A stretch of 64,000 nucleotides of DNA from Chryseobacterium aquifrigidense (GCF_006716485.1 NZ_VFPD01000003.1:248027-312026); one strand, 5' to 3'. Positions 7,240 to 15,846 are shown, counted from the stretch's first letter. Numbers and translations are program-made. The notes: a model not told the origin generated them from the letters alone.

Positions 7240-9368
7240 GTATTTATAAATCATATACCCAAGATCAATTGGAGGAACACTTCAGTAATTTCATTATAAA
7301 ATCTGTTTCCTACTCAAAAGCTGCCTTGTTTTCCAGAAATGAAAAGGCATTTGAAATGATGAATATTTATGGATATCATAGTAAATCATCGGCTTCTGGT
7401 ATTTCTGGCAATGCGTATCATGAGGCATTAAGTCAATATTTTAAAGCAAAAAAAGATGGATATGTATTAAGTCTGCCTGAACTTGAAAGTATTGCGTTTG
7501 ATTACATAGATAATGTTCCTGCTAATAAATGGAAGCTTCAGAAAACAACACCAACAATAGCAGAAACCAAAATTAAGACGGTTAAAACTACAACAGCATT
7601 ATTAGGAAACTTCTACTCGGAAAAATCAATTTATGAAGATCACATTGCAAAAGTTTTAGATGTTGAAATTTCTAACACAAGTTTTCTAACAATAAATGGC
7701 GTTGATATTCCTCTTCCTTTTAATACGATTATTGACTTAGTAATTGAAACACATGAGGGTAAGATAGTAGTAATCGACCATAAAAGTAAGAGTGCCTTTT
7801 CTTCAGAAGAAGACTTAAGACTCACAATAGGTAAACAAGGAATAACCTATGTAAAAGCATTTGAATCTTATTCCGGATTAGCAGTTGATGAAGTTTGGTT
7901 TTGCGAGAATAAATATTCTAAAAATAGATCCGGAGAGAATCAATTAAACATGTTCATGGTCGCTTTAGATCGAGATACAAGAGCATTGTACGAAGATTTG
8001 CTTTACGAAAATTTAAAGAGGCTTATAGAAGCTGTTTCAAATCCGGATTATGTTTACCTGATTAATGACAAAGATAACTTAGTTGATAAGGCAGAATTAT
8101 ATGATTTCTGGGCAAAGACACGAATGTGTGAAATTGATGAATTTGATATTGATGAAACGGAGGTTAACAAAGAAATGGTTAAAAAGAGACTGAGAAAAAT
8201 ACGAGACTCATCAACCACAACAATTTCTCCAAAAATAATCAAGAAGTTCAAATCAAACGCTGCATCCTTTATTAAATACGATTTAAGCACTTTAGACATG
8301 GAACCACAACAAAAAGTAGAACATATATTAAAAACATTCGGAATTCATACGCAGGTGGCTCACACCTTCAATGGATATTCCTCAAACACTTTCCTTCTGG
8401 AAGTTTCCGCCGGAACTAAAATAGCATCAATCCAAGGACATAAACTTGATATTGCGAACGCTCTAAATGTTCCCAATGTCAGAATCCCAAAGGATCTGAA
8501 AGTCTACGAAGGTAAATCTTATCTGCAGGTTGAAACAGCTAAAAAAAGAGATAGAGATTTAATTTGGTCCGAATCTGAATTGCAGGGCCAGAAAATACCT
8601 ATTGGTAAAGACAATTTTGAAAGAACGCTTTACTGGGATTTAGATAATCAGTCTACTCCATTTGTGTTAGCGTGCGGTGCTGCTGGTTCTGGAAAATCGG
8701 TTGAGTTAATAAGCATCGTTGAATATGCAAGATTGATTCCTGAAGTGGAACAAATTATAATTCTTGATCCAAAATTTGAGTTCATGGATTATTCATCAGA
8801 CGATAAAATAGAAGTTTACAATGAAATTTTAGCAATTGAAAACAAGGTTGAAAGCTTAGTCAGAGAAATGAATTCCCTTATCAAAGCCGGAAAGAAAAAG
8901 AAAATTCTTATTGTGTTTGATGAATTCGCTGATGCTATTGCTGCGTCCAGAAAAGGCAAAGACCTTGACATTTATAGTATGGTTCAGGTTGGAAATTATC
9001 GACCTACTAAAGATGCATTTGGATTCCCTGTTGCCGGTCCTCCTAAAATGCAAAGACAAAAAACGGGTGAACTTAAGAGTTTAGAGGAAAACATGCGAAT
9101 CATCAAGCAGAAAGGCCGATCAGTTGGATTTAGAGGAATTGATGCAACACAAAGAGCTTCTACAAAAATTATCACCGGAGACGCTAAAGTTAATTACTCC
9201 CTTATGATTTGCTTCAGAGTTCCAAAGGAAATTGACAGCCGGGTGGTGATTGATGATGCAGGAGCAGAAACACTGGCAGGTATGGGGGACGGACTATTGA
9301 AAACCCCGGATAGTCCTGATTTAATAAGATTTCAATCCTTCTGGAAACCACAAGTACAAACAGCATGA
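7236..9368 (+). CDS. PD-(D/E)XK (RecB/Cas4-like) nuclease fused to an FtsK-type DNA translocase
   Basis: Residues 1 to about 340 are a RecB-like nuclease: GNAYH (58-62), a metal-binding Asp at 167 (IIDLVI), VIDHK (Asp181, Lys183) and QGITY (Gln201, Tyr205). Residues about 355-710 are an FtsK/SpoIIIE motor: an alpha-type domain (KVEHILKTFGI, GTKIASI, VRIPKD), Walker A GAAGSGKS (481-488), Walker B ILIVFDEFAD (about 557-566), and the motor-end signature EIDSRVVIDDAGAETLAGMGDGLL. No membrane segments and no gamma winged-helix domain, so it is soluble and lacks the KOPS-reading part. It directly follows Rad52 with ATGA coupling. Probable role: motor-driven end resection that feeds the annealase. 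I know of no standard phage gene with this order, so the mechanism is inference. Confidence 0.85.
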   Translation: MSIYKSYTQDQLEEHFSNFIIKSVSYSKAALFSRNEKAFEMMNIYGYHSKSSASGISGNAYHEALSQYFKAKKDGYVLSLPELESIAFDYIDNVPANKWKLQKTTPTIAETKIKTVKTTTALLGNFYSEKSIYEDHIAKVLDVEISNTSFLTINGVDIPLPFNTIIDLVIETHEGKIVVIDHKSKSAFSSEEDLRLTIGKQGITYVKAFESYSGLAVDEVWFCENKYSKNRSGENQLNMFMVALDRDTRALYEDLLYENLKRLIEAVSNPDYVYLINDKDNLVDKAELYDFWAKTRMCEIDEFDIDETEVNKEMVKKRLRKIRDSSTTTISPKIIKKFKSNAASFIKYDLSTLDMEPQQKVEHILKTFGIHTQVAHTFNGYSSNTFLLEVSAGTKIASIQGHKLDIANALNVPNVRIPKDLKVYEGKSYLQVETAKKRDRDLIWSESELQGQKIPIGKDNFERTLYWDLDNQSTPFVLACGAAGSGKSVELISIVEYARLIPEVEQIIILDPKFEFMDYSSDDKIEVYNEILAIENKVESLVREMNSLIKAGKKKKILIVFDEFADAIAASRKGKDLDIYSMVQVGNYRPTKDAFGFPVAGPPKMQRQKTGELKSLEENMRIIKQKGRSVGFRGIDATQRASTKIITGDAKVNYSLMICFRVPKEIDSRVVIDDAGAETLAGMGDGLLKTPDSPDLIRFQSFWKPQVQTA

Positions 9369-9823
9369 CAAACAGTACTATTAAGCCAAAAATAGGACAA
9401 TGTTGTGATTGTCCTCCGGGAACACCGGACCAACCAATAACAGCAGGGCGATGTAATAGTTTTCATTACAAATTACATCGATCAAAAGTCAATGCTGAAA
9501 AAAATAAGGATAAGGAAAAAGCTCCTAGAACACCAATTCCTAAATTTTCAGTCAGAAGAAAGAAAGAAAACCGGGAATATCTGATCAAGCGCCTTCAGTT
9601 TTTAGCACAGCCGGGAAATCAAAGATGTTTTATTGAAGGATGTAATAATAGAGCCGATACAGTAGAACATACAGCCGGAAGATGGGGCAAAAATTACCTT
9701 GATACTTCTACCTGGAAACCCTGTTGCAATTTCCACAACTTAGAATTAGAAAAAAACTCAGATTTATCTGAAAAATATCAGCTCAGTAAAATTTCTGGAA
9801 AGAAAAAAATAATCAAAAGATAA
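9365..9823 (+). CDS. Zinc-binding HNH/NinG-like recombination protein (152 aa)
   Basis: An N-terminal Cys cluster (QCCDCPPGT ... GRCNSFHY) is followed by a basic linker and a second Cys/His region (CFIEGCNN, VEHTAGRWGK, CCNFHNLELEKN) with an HNH-like pattern. Such proteins in Bacteroidetes phages are often labelled NinG or Rap-like, structure-specific recombination endonucleases. ATGA overlap with the nuclease-FtsK gene puts it in the recombination operon. The NinG label is tentative. Confidence 0.6.
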   Translation: MTNSTIKPKIGQCCDCPPGTPDQPITAGRCNSFHYKLHRSKVNAEKNKDKEKAPRTPIPKFSVRRKKENREYLIKRLQFLAQPGNQRCFIEGCNNRADTVEHTAGRWGKNYLDTSTWKPCCNFHNLELEKNSDLSEKYQLSKISGKKKIIKR

Positions 9824-9825
9824 TC

Positions 9826-10035
9826 ATGAAAGTAAATGAATTAAAAATAGACCAGCAGATAATTATCAATGGTTTTACATATTCCTATAAAGGTCAAAAT
9901 AAAGTTAGAATGAAGGGTTTTTGGGCGCAGAAAATTGTTTTCAAAGGTGTTGATGTTGTAGGTGAAAAGCTATTTGATTTATCGGTAGGAACGAGAGAAT
10001 TAAAGGAATCCGGAAAAAGTTACGAACTGAAGTAA
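9826..10035 (+). CDS. Small hypothetical protein (69 aa)
   Basis: A basic beta-rich protein (IIINGFTYSYKGQNKVRMKGFWAQKIVFKG), possibly an OB or Tudor-like fold. It lies between the NinG-like and DUF3127 genes with short gaps. Function unknown. Confidence 0.5.
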   Translation: MKVNELKIDQQIIINGFTYSYKGQNKVRMKGFWAQKIVFKGVDVVGEKLFDLSVGTRELKESGKSYELK

Positions 10036-10050
10036 AACAAGTTTAAAGAC

Positions 10051-10344
10051 ATGGAATTAACAGGAACAATAAGAGAAATTTCTGAAACACAAACATTCGG
10101 AAATAATTTCCAGAAGAGAGAATTTGTATTAGTTACAGAGGAACAATATCCACAACCGCTACTGATAGAGATAACCGCTGACAGGGTTGATCTTTTGGAT
10201 CACTTTAAGCCGGGAGATCAAGTGAGAGTGGGAATAAATATAAAGGGCCGAGAATGGATTAATCCAAGTGGTGAATCAAAATTTTTCAATTCTCTTTCAG
10301 CATGGAAAATAACACACAAGGATTTAGCGAATTCAGCCAGCTAA
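10051..10344 (+). CDS. DUF3127 OB-fold protein, possible single-strand DNA-binding protein
   Basis: The pattern GTIREISETQTFGNNFQKREF followed by LVTEEQYPQPLLIEI, GDQVRVGINIKGREW and SLSAWKI matches DUF3127, a short OB-fold family common in Bacteroidetes. It lies among recombination and replication genes with no separate SSB gene nearby, so it may serve as the phage ssDNA-binding protein. That role is inference. Confidence 0.7.
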   Translation: MELTGTIREISETQTFGNNFQKREFVLVTEEQYPQPLLIEITADRVDLLDHFKPGDQVRVGINIKGREWINPSGESKFFNSLSAWKITHKDLANSAS

Positions 10345-10374
10345 CAAATTTTAAACCATCAAGAATCAATCAAA

Positions 10375-11373
10375 ATGAAAGTTATTACACATAGAATAGG
10401 AAATAAAATAAACGGTGAAGGAATGCTTCTTTCCCAAAGAGAATTGCAATTAAATGAGCAGACTACAGAAGAGTTAAAAGACTTATTTTTAAGTTCATTT
10501 AAATCAGATGAAACATATCAGTTCTACAGCGATTCGTATTTATCAAACAATGACGTTTACAGATCAGTTTCTGCAATTTTTGAAAATCCGGAAACCTTCT
10601 TGTTTGAATCGGAGTCAATAGCTAAAACACTCTTTGATGCAGCTGAAAACCCACGTATTGCTGGGGGTGAATTGTTTGTAGTTCTTTTTGAAAGTGAAAA
10701 ACCGGAAAACAATCAGATAGGCATTTTCAAGACTGAAAAAAGAGAATCAATTTTAAAATTCTCTTATGCTAATGATGTTCTGGAAATTGAAAAAGATCAA
10801 GGTGTAAGCCTTAATAAAATAGATAAGGCAGCACTTATTTACAATACAGGAAAAGAAACTGGGTATGTTATTTCAGCTGTTGACAACAACAAAAACGGAG
10901 ACGTGTATTACTGGTTTGAAGACTTCCTTCACATCAAACAAAGGGAGGATGATTATTTTCACACAAACGAGCTGTTAATGGTCTTCAAGGACTACATAAC
11001 AAAACAACTTCCCCAGGAATATGAAGTAACAAAAGTTGACCAGGTTAATTTCCTGAAAAGTTCCCTTACATACTTCATGGAAAAAGAACAATTTGATTTT
11101 GATGAATTTACGAACGAGATATTTTCTGATGAATCAGTTATTGAAAGTTTTGCCGAATTCAAGACCGATTACGAACATAATATGCAGGCCAATATATCAG
11201 AAGAATTTGAAATCAATACTGCAGCAGTGAAAAAGGTAAAACGTCATTTTAAATCAGTTATCAAACTTGACAAAAATTTTCAAATCCATATCCACGGAGA
11301 TAAAAAATTACTTGAACAGGGAGAAGACGAAAAAGGGAAATTCTACCAGCTTTATTTCCAGAAAGAACAGTAA
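10375..11373 (+). CDS. YejK/NdpA-type nucleoid-associated protein (332 aa)
   Basis: The whole protein follows the 37-kDa nucleoid-associated family: N-terminal THRIGNKINGEG, FKSDETYQFYSDSYLSNNDVYRSV, GGELFVVLFE, the DNA-binding-type middle KIDKAALIYNTGKETGYVISAVDN, YYWFEDFLHIKQREDDYFHT, and the C-terminal KSVIKLDKNFQIHIHGDKKLLEQG. Normal length is about 335 aa. In bacteria these proteins coat DNA; in this phage it sits between an OB-fold protein and the replication initiator, so it may organise replicating DNA or modulate host chromosome access. Confidence 0.82.
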   Translation: MKVITHRIGNKINGEGMLLSQRELQLNEQTTEELKDLFLSSFKSDETYQFYSDSYLSNNDVYRSVSAIFENPETFLFESESIAKTLFDAAENPRIAGGELFVVLFESEKPENNQIGIFKTEKRESILKFSYANDVLEIEKDQGVSLNKIDKAALIYNTGKETGYVISAVDNNKNGDVYYWFEDFLHIKQREDDYFHTNELLMVFKDYITKQLPQEYEVTKVDQVNFLKSSLTYFMEKEQFDFDEFTNEIFSDESVIESFAEFKTDYEHNMQANISEEFEINTAAVKKVKRHFKSVIKLDKNFQIHIHGDKKLLEQGEDEKGKFYQLYFQKEQ

Positions 11374-11384
11374 AAAACCAAACG

Positions 11385-12218
11385 ATGAAAGACAAGGATA
11401 ATAGTGTAATTTTTCTAAAGGACTGGCTTTTTTTAATCACTCCTATGTCTGCTGAAAATCAGATTGTATTCTGGGAATTATTCACAAATTACGAATACGG
11501 AAAAGATCAAGAATGTGACAATCCAATTGTATCTCCTACTTGGAATTTTGTAAAGAAGCAGCTGGATAATATGCGAGAAGGCTATAAGGAAAAGGTGGTG
11601 AATAGGAATAGAGTTAATGGATCAAAAGGAGGGAGACCGCCAAAAACCCAGAAAACCCAGTCGGAAAAATTAAAACCCAAAGAAAGCGAACAAAACCCAG
11701 AAAACCCACTGGGTTTAAATGAAACCCAAAAAACCCCTAATGAAAATATAAATGTAAATGAAAATATAAATGAGAATGTAAATGATATTCTTTTAAAAAA
11801 AGAATCAAAAGAAGAAAATATAACAAAAGAAATTTCAGAAGAATTATTTGTTATTCCTCCAGATTCTAAAAAAGAAAAAAAAGTTCCGGAAAAAAAAAGA
11901 AAGATTTTCACCAAAGATGATTTCAAAAAAAAGCTAATCGAATTGGGGGCAGATGAAGAAGATGCTGAAAAATGGATGGAGGTACGGAAACAAAAAAGAG
12001 CAGTTTTCACTGAAGATGCAATTAATCTGGTAGTAACGGAATGTGAAAAGCACAATTTCGAGTTCTCAGAAGCAATTAAGGCCTGCAGGGTTTACGGATG
12101 GCAGGGATTTGAATACGAGTGGTATGTTAATAAACAAAAAAACAACAATGGACAATCAGACAACTCAAAAACAAGAGCAAATGGTACAGGGCTTAGACAG
12201 TCAGTCACAAGAGGTTGA
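11385..12218 (+). CDS. Replication initiator (DUF6291 / DnaD-like, 277 aa)
   Basis: Residues 1-90 look like a DUF6291-type DNA-binding domain (LITPMSAENQIVFWELFTNY, ending in NGSKGGRPPK, the usual end of phage replication proteins). A polar linker rich in Lys, Gln, Asn and Glu follows (about 91-185). The C-terminal part (about 185-270) contains KKLIELGADEEDAEKWM and ACRVYGWQGFEYEWYVNK, a DnaB/DnaD-like helical tail. Its 3' end overlaps the DnaC-like gene by 71 bases. The linker DNA carries six AAACCCA repeats (11644-11737), as in lambda where the origin lies inside gene O. Likely recruits the helicase loader to that origin. Confidence 0.72.
   Translation: MKDKDNSVIFLKDWLFLITPMSAENQIVFWELFTNYEYGKDQECDNPIVSPTWNFVKKQLDNMREGYKEKVVNRNRVNGSKGGRPPKTQKTQSEKLKPKESEQNPENPLGLNETQKTPNENINVNENINENVNDILLKKESKEENITKEISEELFVIPPDSKKEKKVPEKKRKIFTKDDFKKKLIELGADEEDAEKWMEVRKQKRAVFTEDAINLVVTECEKHNFEFSEAIKACRVYGWQGFEYEWYVNKQKNNNGQSDNSKTRANGTGLRQSVTRG
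11644..11737 (+). repeat. Iteron-like AAACCCA cluster, candidate replication origin
   Basis: AAACCCA occurs at 11644, 11653, 11673, 11693, 11702 and 11722, with a near copy AAACCCC at 11731 and an inverted copy TGGGTTT at 11710. The pair at 11702-11716 makes a perfect 15-bp palindrome. An A/T-rich run follows (11740-11900). Repeats inside the initiator gene, next to AT-rich DNA, fit a phage origin. Confidence 0.6.
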
Positions 12219-13089
12219 AACTCCTTTGTTGACCAGAGCAATAGAGTACTTGTTGATAAATAATCCAGATCATCCTGTTGCTCAGAAATACAAAGAATTG
12301 TTGATCAGGTATGAAAACGATTTTGATAAAATGATCGATTCTCTGCCTAAAAAACAAGAAATAGTATTACCGGAGCTTAAGCCCATGAAAGCAGAGAGTT
12401 TATACAATACATTCAAAGTAAACTTTCCTCTTGTTAACAAAAAAGAATTTGATGAAACTGCAAATAATGGAGAAGCTGAAACCCTTGTTTACACCTTGAT
12501 AGCCTATTTTCTTAAGAGACGATCCTTTTTTAATAGTCCTTTATTGAACAAAATCAGCGTTCCAAGTTTTGATAAAGGTATTGCAATAATTGGAGAACCG
12601 GGAATAGGAAAAACGGCAATACTAAGGACCTTTTACGAAATTTTCAAGTATGGTTCAGAGAATCCTCTAATTGTAAAAGACATTGAAGGGACGGGCCAGC
12701 TTTTGAGAAGATATGATTTGCGGTTCAAATATAATTCAGTCGATGAAGTAGTAAAACATTTTGAAGCTGCCAATCGCCACAGCAAAGACACTGATAGAGA
12801 TTATCACCTGTCATTATTCTACAAAAGATACGAGCTGGGATTTAACGCATTTGATGATTTATTGTCAGAAGACATGGCAAAAAATTATGGAAGCGTAGAC
12901 ATCATGAAAAAGGTGTTAAGCGAAAGATATGTTAAAAGTTCACCAACCATACTCACACTAAATTATTACGGTGAAACGATTAAAACAACTTTAGACGAAT
13001 ACAAAGCTAGATATGGAGATAGAATGTACGATAGGTTTTTTGAAATGTTCAATGTCATCGAACTTCAAGGGGTCACGCTCCGAAGATAA
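12148..13089 (+). CDS. DnaC-like AAA+ helicase loader (313 aa)
   Basis: The frame opens upstream, but the ATG at 12148 is chosen because the residues before it repeat no family pattern and lie within the initiator gene. Motifs: Walker A GEPGIGKT (near residue 150), Walker B GFNAFDDL (near 230), sensor TLNYYG, and the DnaC-like ending RYGDRMYDRFFEMFNVIELQG. It loads the replicative helicase at the origin. No phage helicase gene is seen in the window, so it probably captures the host DnaB. Confidence 0.75.
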   Translation: MDNQTTQKQEQMVQGLDSQSQEVETPLLTRAIEYLLINNPDHPVAQKYKELLIRYENDFDKMIDSLPKKQEIVLPELKPMKAESLYNTFKVNFPLVNKKEFDETANNGEAETLVYTLIAYFLKRRSFFNSPLLNKISVPSFDKGIAIIGEPGIGKTAILRTFYEIFKYGSENPLIVKDIEGTGQLLRRYDLRFKYNSVDEVVKHFEAANRHSKDTDRDYHLSLFYKRYELGFNAFDDLLSEDMAKNYGSVDIMKKVLSERYVKSSPTILTLNYYGETIKTTLDEYKARYGDRMYDRFFEMFNVIELQGVTLRR

Positions 13090-13093
13090 TAAA

Positions 13094-13192
13094 GTGAAAA
13101 ATTCTGAAAGTATGGCTTCCTTCAAAACCATGTATCAGAAAAACCGGGAATTTAAGTCAAGAAGTTACAATAACAAACAAAAATTAAAATGA
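13094..13192 (+). CDS. Possible small peptide (32 aa)
   Basis: From GTG at 13094 to TGA at 13192, fitting exactly in the gap after the DnaC-like gene and overlapping the next ATG by four bases (ATGA), as most genes here do. Basic and polar (MYQKNREFKSRSYNNKQK). Low confidence because of size and the GTG start. Confidence 0.35.
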   Translation: MKNSESMASFKTMYQKNREFKSRSYNNKQKLK

Positions 13193-13404
13193 AACCGAAG
13201 ATATCAATGGTCCTTTTGGACGAGAATCAAATTTTAGACCTCATTTGCGGGGCGAATGGGTTAAATAGAGGTAAAGCCTCCATGAATATAAATTACGTGG
13301 AAAATGATACCCGTACGGGCGGTTCTTGGATTATCCAGGCCCGCGCTCCGGAAGAAATAAAACCAAAATCAAAAATAAAGTTATGCAAAAGACAAAATAC
13401 GTAG
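13189..13404 (+). CDS. Hypothetical protein (71 aa)
   Basis: Unrecognised small basic protein with a central GG/W region (TRTGGSWIIQARAP). Its end overlaps the next gene by 22 bases. Confidence 0.5.
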   Translation: MKPKISMVLLDENQILDLICGANGLNRGKASMNINYVENDTRTGGSWIIQARAPEEIKPKSKIKLCKRQNT

Positions 13405-13700
13405 AAGTAAAGCCATCCGAAAGGCTGCCAGCTGAAAAAGGAGAATACATTGCTGTGATTGATCCAGAATCTAATTTTGCAAGTTTCTACTCTTTTGATC
13501 CTGAAGATCCTGCTGATGTGGAATGGTGGAAAGAAACACCTGAATACTGGCTAGAAGAAAGGCCAGACTATGAGGATGAGATGAAGAAGGCGTTGGAAGA
13601 AACAAAGGATAGTCTATACAATTACGCGGGATCAATGGATCAGATTGAATTAGTTGAAAAAATAGAATCTTTACTAACCAAACTAAAAACAGAATCATGA
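13383..13700 (+). CDS. Acidic hypothetical protein (105 aa)
   Basis: The ATG at 13383 is chosen over an upstream in-frame start because translation then opens with KTKYVEVKPSERLPAEKGEY, a pattern common in phage proteins that begin with a Lys/Val strand and a PxxKGEY turn. A Trp/Tyr/acid-rich centre (EWWKETPEYWLEERPDYEDE) follows. ATGA overlap with the next gene. Function unknown. Confidence 0.55.
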   Translation: MQKTKYVEVKPSERLPAEKGEYIAVIDPESNFASFYSFDPEDPADVEWWKETPEYWLEERPDYEDEMKKALEETKDSLYNYAGSMDQIELVEKIESLLTKLKTES

Positions 13701-14113
13701 TTGATGTAAAGGAAGGTGGTGTTTATAAAACTAAAGGAGGTTTTAAGGTTCTTATTACAGATATTGATTTTGAAAGACAAAGGCCTTATCTAGGACATTT
13801 GTTTCATAAACAAGGAATGCGAGTGGTTTCATACTATCATAATCTTACTCACAAAGAAACAGATTTTGAAATAGTTTCAGCATGGGATAATTCAGAATTG
13901 CCTATTTATTATCACAAAGAAGTTCCTTTTAATAAAGACTATAGAGAAATACCAACAAACTTAGAAGGAATAAAATTAGCTATTAAAGCAAATGAAAATA
14001 TTTGGTTTATTGATAAAAATGGCAACAAATATCAAGGATCTAAAACGTGGGTAGATATTTTAAATTATCGCTTAACAGGAAAATTCCCGGAAGCAAACCT
14101 ATTTAACTACTAA
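13697..14113 (+). CDS. Hypothetical protein (138 aa)
   Basis: No family recognised. N-terminal beta region (GGVYKTKGGFKVLITDIDF), C-terminal region NIWFIDKNGNKYQGSKTWVDIL resembling short DNA- or substrate-binding repeats. Part of the chain of overlapping early genes. Confidence 0.5.
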   Translation: MIDVKEGGVYKTKGGFKVLITDIDFERQRPYLGHLFHKQGMRVVSYYHNLTHKETDFEIVSAWDNSELPIYYHKEVPFNKDYREIPTNLEGIKLAIKANENIWFIDKNGNKYQGSKTWVDILNYRLTGKFPEANLFNY

Positions 14114-14232
14114 AATAAACGGAACCCGGACCGTATTCTTTCCGGGAAAAACAACAACAATTTTCAGTGCAAAAACAGTTCGTAAAAAACAGCGAACGCA
14201 CACTATTTACGTCAAATTTTAAAAATATAACA

Positions 14233-14523
14233 ATGGAAAATTCAATAGAAGAATTAGAAAAATATCTAAATAAATTAATTATTAAATCAGCACTTCCAGA
14301 TGTTGAAAAATATCCAAATTCATTTTACTACAAATCAACAGGTGATTGCATTTTCTCAGGAGATAGTCTCATGTTTGTTTATGTGAAATTCGAAGATTCA
14401 GATAAAAAAAGACACTGGTCATTAACCCGATGCTACACTGATATTAGAGGTGGATATTCAGAAGAAAAACACATAGAGTTACTCCAAAAAAACATCAACA
14501 TTTTAAAAAGTGTTCAATCATGA
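14233..14523 (+). CDS. Hypothetical protein (96 aa)
   Basis: The frame opens at a GTG at 14167, but the ATG at 14233 is a better start; the gap 14114-14232 holds a CCCGGA/TCCGGG hairpin and no gene. Soluble mixed alpha/beta. ATGA overlap with the SHQEKQ gene that follows. Confidence 0.5.
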   Translation: MENSIEELEKYLNKLIIKSALPDVEKYPNSFYYKSTGDCIFSGDSLMFVYVKFEDSDKKRHWSLTRCYTDIRGGYSEEKHIELLQKNINILKSVQS

Positions 14524-14771
14524 GTCACCAAGAGAAACAAGAGATCTTTGATCAGTATGCAAAGAGCCAGGAATTTGAAAATTGGAATCATTTAAAAAAC
14601 TTCCATTTAGAAAATGACATTGACATAGATGAAGAAATTTTCGCTGCCTGCAATCTCGTACAGGAGGAACAGCAGAAGAGAATAGCGGAGAGAATCAGTA
14701 ATTCAGAATTTCAAAAAGGCCATCCAGTCGATATTTCCTCAATCATTAATCCCGAAAACAAAATTCAATGA
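14520..14771 (+). CDS. SHQEKQ-type small protein, copy 1 (83 aa)
   Basis: It begins MSHQEKQEIFDQYAK and ends SIINPENKIQ; copy 2 at 16745-17005 begins MSHQEKQRIFDEYAK and ends SIINPENLIK. The two copies are alike at both ends and around LVQEEQQKRI / LLQAEQQKRI but differ between. Each copy is joined by an ATGA overlap to a cytosine methyltransferase, so it may be a partner or regulator of that enzyme. Function unknown. Confidence 0.6.
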   Translation: MSHQEKQEIFDQYAKSQEFENWNHLKNFHLENDIDIDEEIFAACNLVQEEQQKRIAERISNSEFQKGHPVDISSIINPENKIQ

Positions 14772-15448
14772 AAATACTTAATCTATATGCTGGAATAGGA
14801 GGAAACAGAAAACTTTGGAGTGATGAACATGAAATAACTGCTGTTGAAATAGATGCAGAAATTGCAAGTGTTTATAAAAGCTATTTCCCCAAAGATAAAA
14901 TGATTGTTGGTGATGCTCATCAGTATCTTTTAGATCACTTTTCAGAGTTTGATTTCATATGGAGTTCATTTCCATGTGTGACGCATTCCAGGATGAACAA
15001 GAACTTCAGTAGGATAAGATATGCTGATTTAGGGCTTTATCAGGAGATATTATTCTTACAAGCATGGTTTAAGGGGAAATATGTGGTTGAAAATGTAATT
15101 CCCTATTACACGCCTTTAATTCCAGCGCAGCAAATTCACAGACATTTATTTTGGGCGAATTTCAAAATTCCTGAGACAAGTAAAAAGAATCCACCAAAGC
15201 AAATACAATCTATCATCGCACAACACACTAAGAGAAAACGTAAAAATTATGCCGGTGATATTGTGAATTTAAAAGTTACGCAGCCTCATTTTGGATTTGA
15301 CTTAAACGGAATAAAATCAAATAAAAAGCTTAAGATGTTGCGTAACTGTGTAGATCCGGAAACAGGTAAAATGATACTTGATGCTGCAGTGGGAAATGAA
15401 ATTAGAATGAGTATTGGTGGCCTTTTTGAAAATATCAATTCATTATGA
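14768..15448 (+). CDS. Short DNA cytosine-C5 methyltransferase-like protein (226 aa)
   Basis: Motif I NLYAGIGGNRK (residues 5-15, SAM binding), motif IV SSFPC with catalytic Cys70, motif VI VVENV (106-110, Glu108). The QxRxR motif VIII is not obvious and the target-recognition region is much reduced; a possible motif X remnant is AVGNEIRMSIGG near the end. At 226 aa it is far shorter than typical Dcm enzymes (about 350 or more). It may be an active minimal phage methyltransferase for evading host restriction, or have drifted specificity. No restriction endonuclease is adjacent. Confidence 0.75.
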   Translation: MKILNLYAGIGGNRKLWSDEHEITAVEIDAEIASVYKSYFPKDKMIVGDAHQYLLDHFSEFDFIWSSFPCVTHSRMNKNFSRIRYADLGLYQEILFLQAWFKGKYVVENVIPYYTPLIPAQQIHRHLFWANFKIPETSKKNPPKQIQSIIAQHTKRKRKNYAGDIVNLKVTQPHFGFDLNGIKSNKKLKMLRNCVDPETGKMILDAAVGNEIRMSIGGLFENINSL

Positions 15449-15846
15449 AAGAACTAGAAGAACTAACCCGGGAGATCCGGGAGAAGCTGCCGAGGCTGAA
15501 AGAATTGAGTAAGGGGTGTATAATTGAAAGCTCTGAAAAAGTATTTGAAATTGATGATCTAATGTATGCCGTGTGTTATAATGATCAGATTTTTGACAGG
15601 TTTACGGATTCTTGGGTTTTTTCAGATGAATATACAATTATCGGCAAAGAACCAATGCTTAACGATGTCTTACAATGGTTTAAAGAATCAGACATGAAAG
15701 ACGGGATTAATATGATGCATGAACTAATATGGAGTCATACCGCAAAAGAAATTATAAATCACTGGAATTTATCAAAACCCTATTTAAAAGACCAATCCCC
15801 TGAACTAATAAAATTCCTTCACTCACTTTTAAAAACGAAACAATGA
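15445..15846 (+). CDS. ELTREIRE-type hypothetical protein, full copy (133 aa)
   Basis: It begins MKELEELTREIREKLPRLKE and is coupled by ATGA to the methyltransferase. A broken relative with nearly the same first 39 bases lies after the second methyltransferase (18162-18282). The remainder is unrecognised, with Trp-rich helices near the C-terminus. Confidence 0.55.
   Translation: MKELEELTREIREKLPRLKELSKGCIIESSEKVFEIDDLMYAVCYNDQIFDRFTDSWVFSDEYTIIGKEPMLNDVLQWFKESDMKDGINMMHELIWSHTAKEIINHWNLSKPYLKDQSPELIKFLHSLLKTKQ

Noticed and set aside
11740..11800. Repeats of AATGAAAATATAAATG as a possible CRISPR or iteron
   Set aside because: They are short, imperfect and encode a low-complexity NEN-rich linker; no spacers of constant length are present. 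No CRISPR array was seen in the window.
11582..12055. Long leftward reading frame opposite the replication initiator
   Set aside because: It is a Phe/Ser-rich mirror of the Lys/Glu-rich initiator with no start context; AT-rich coding DNA gives such frames by chance.
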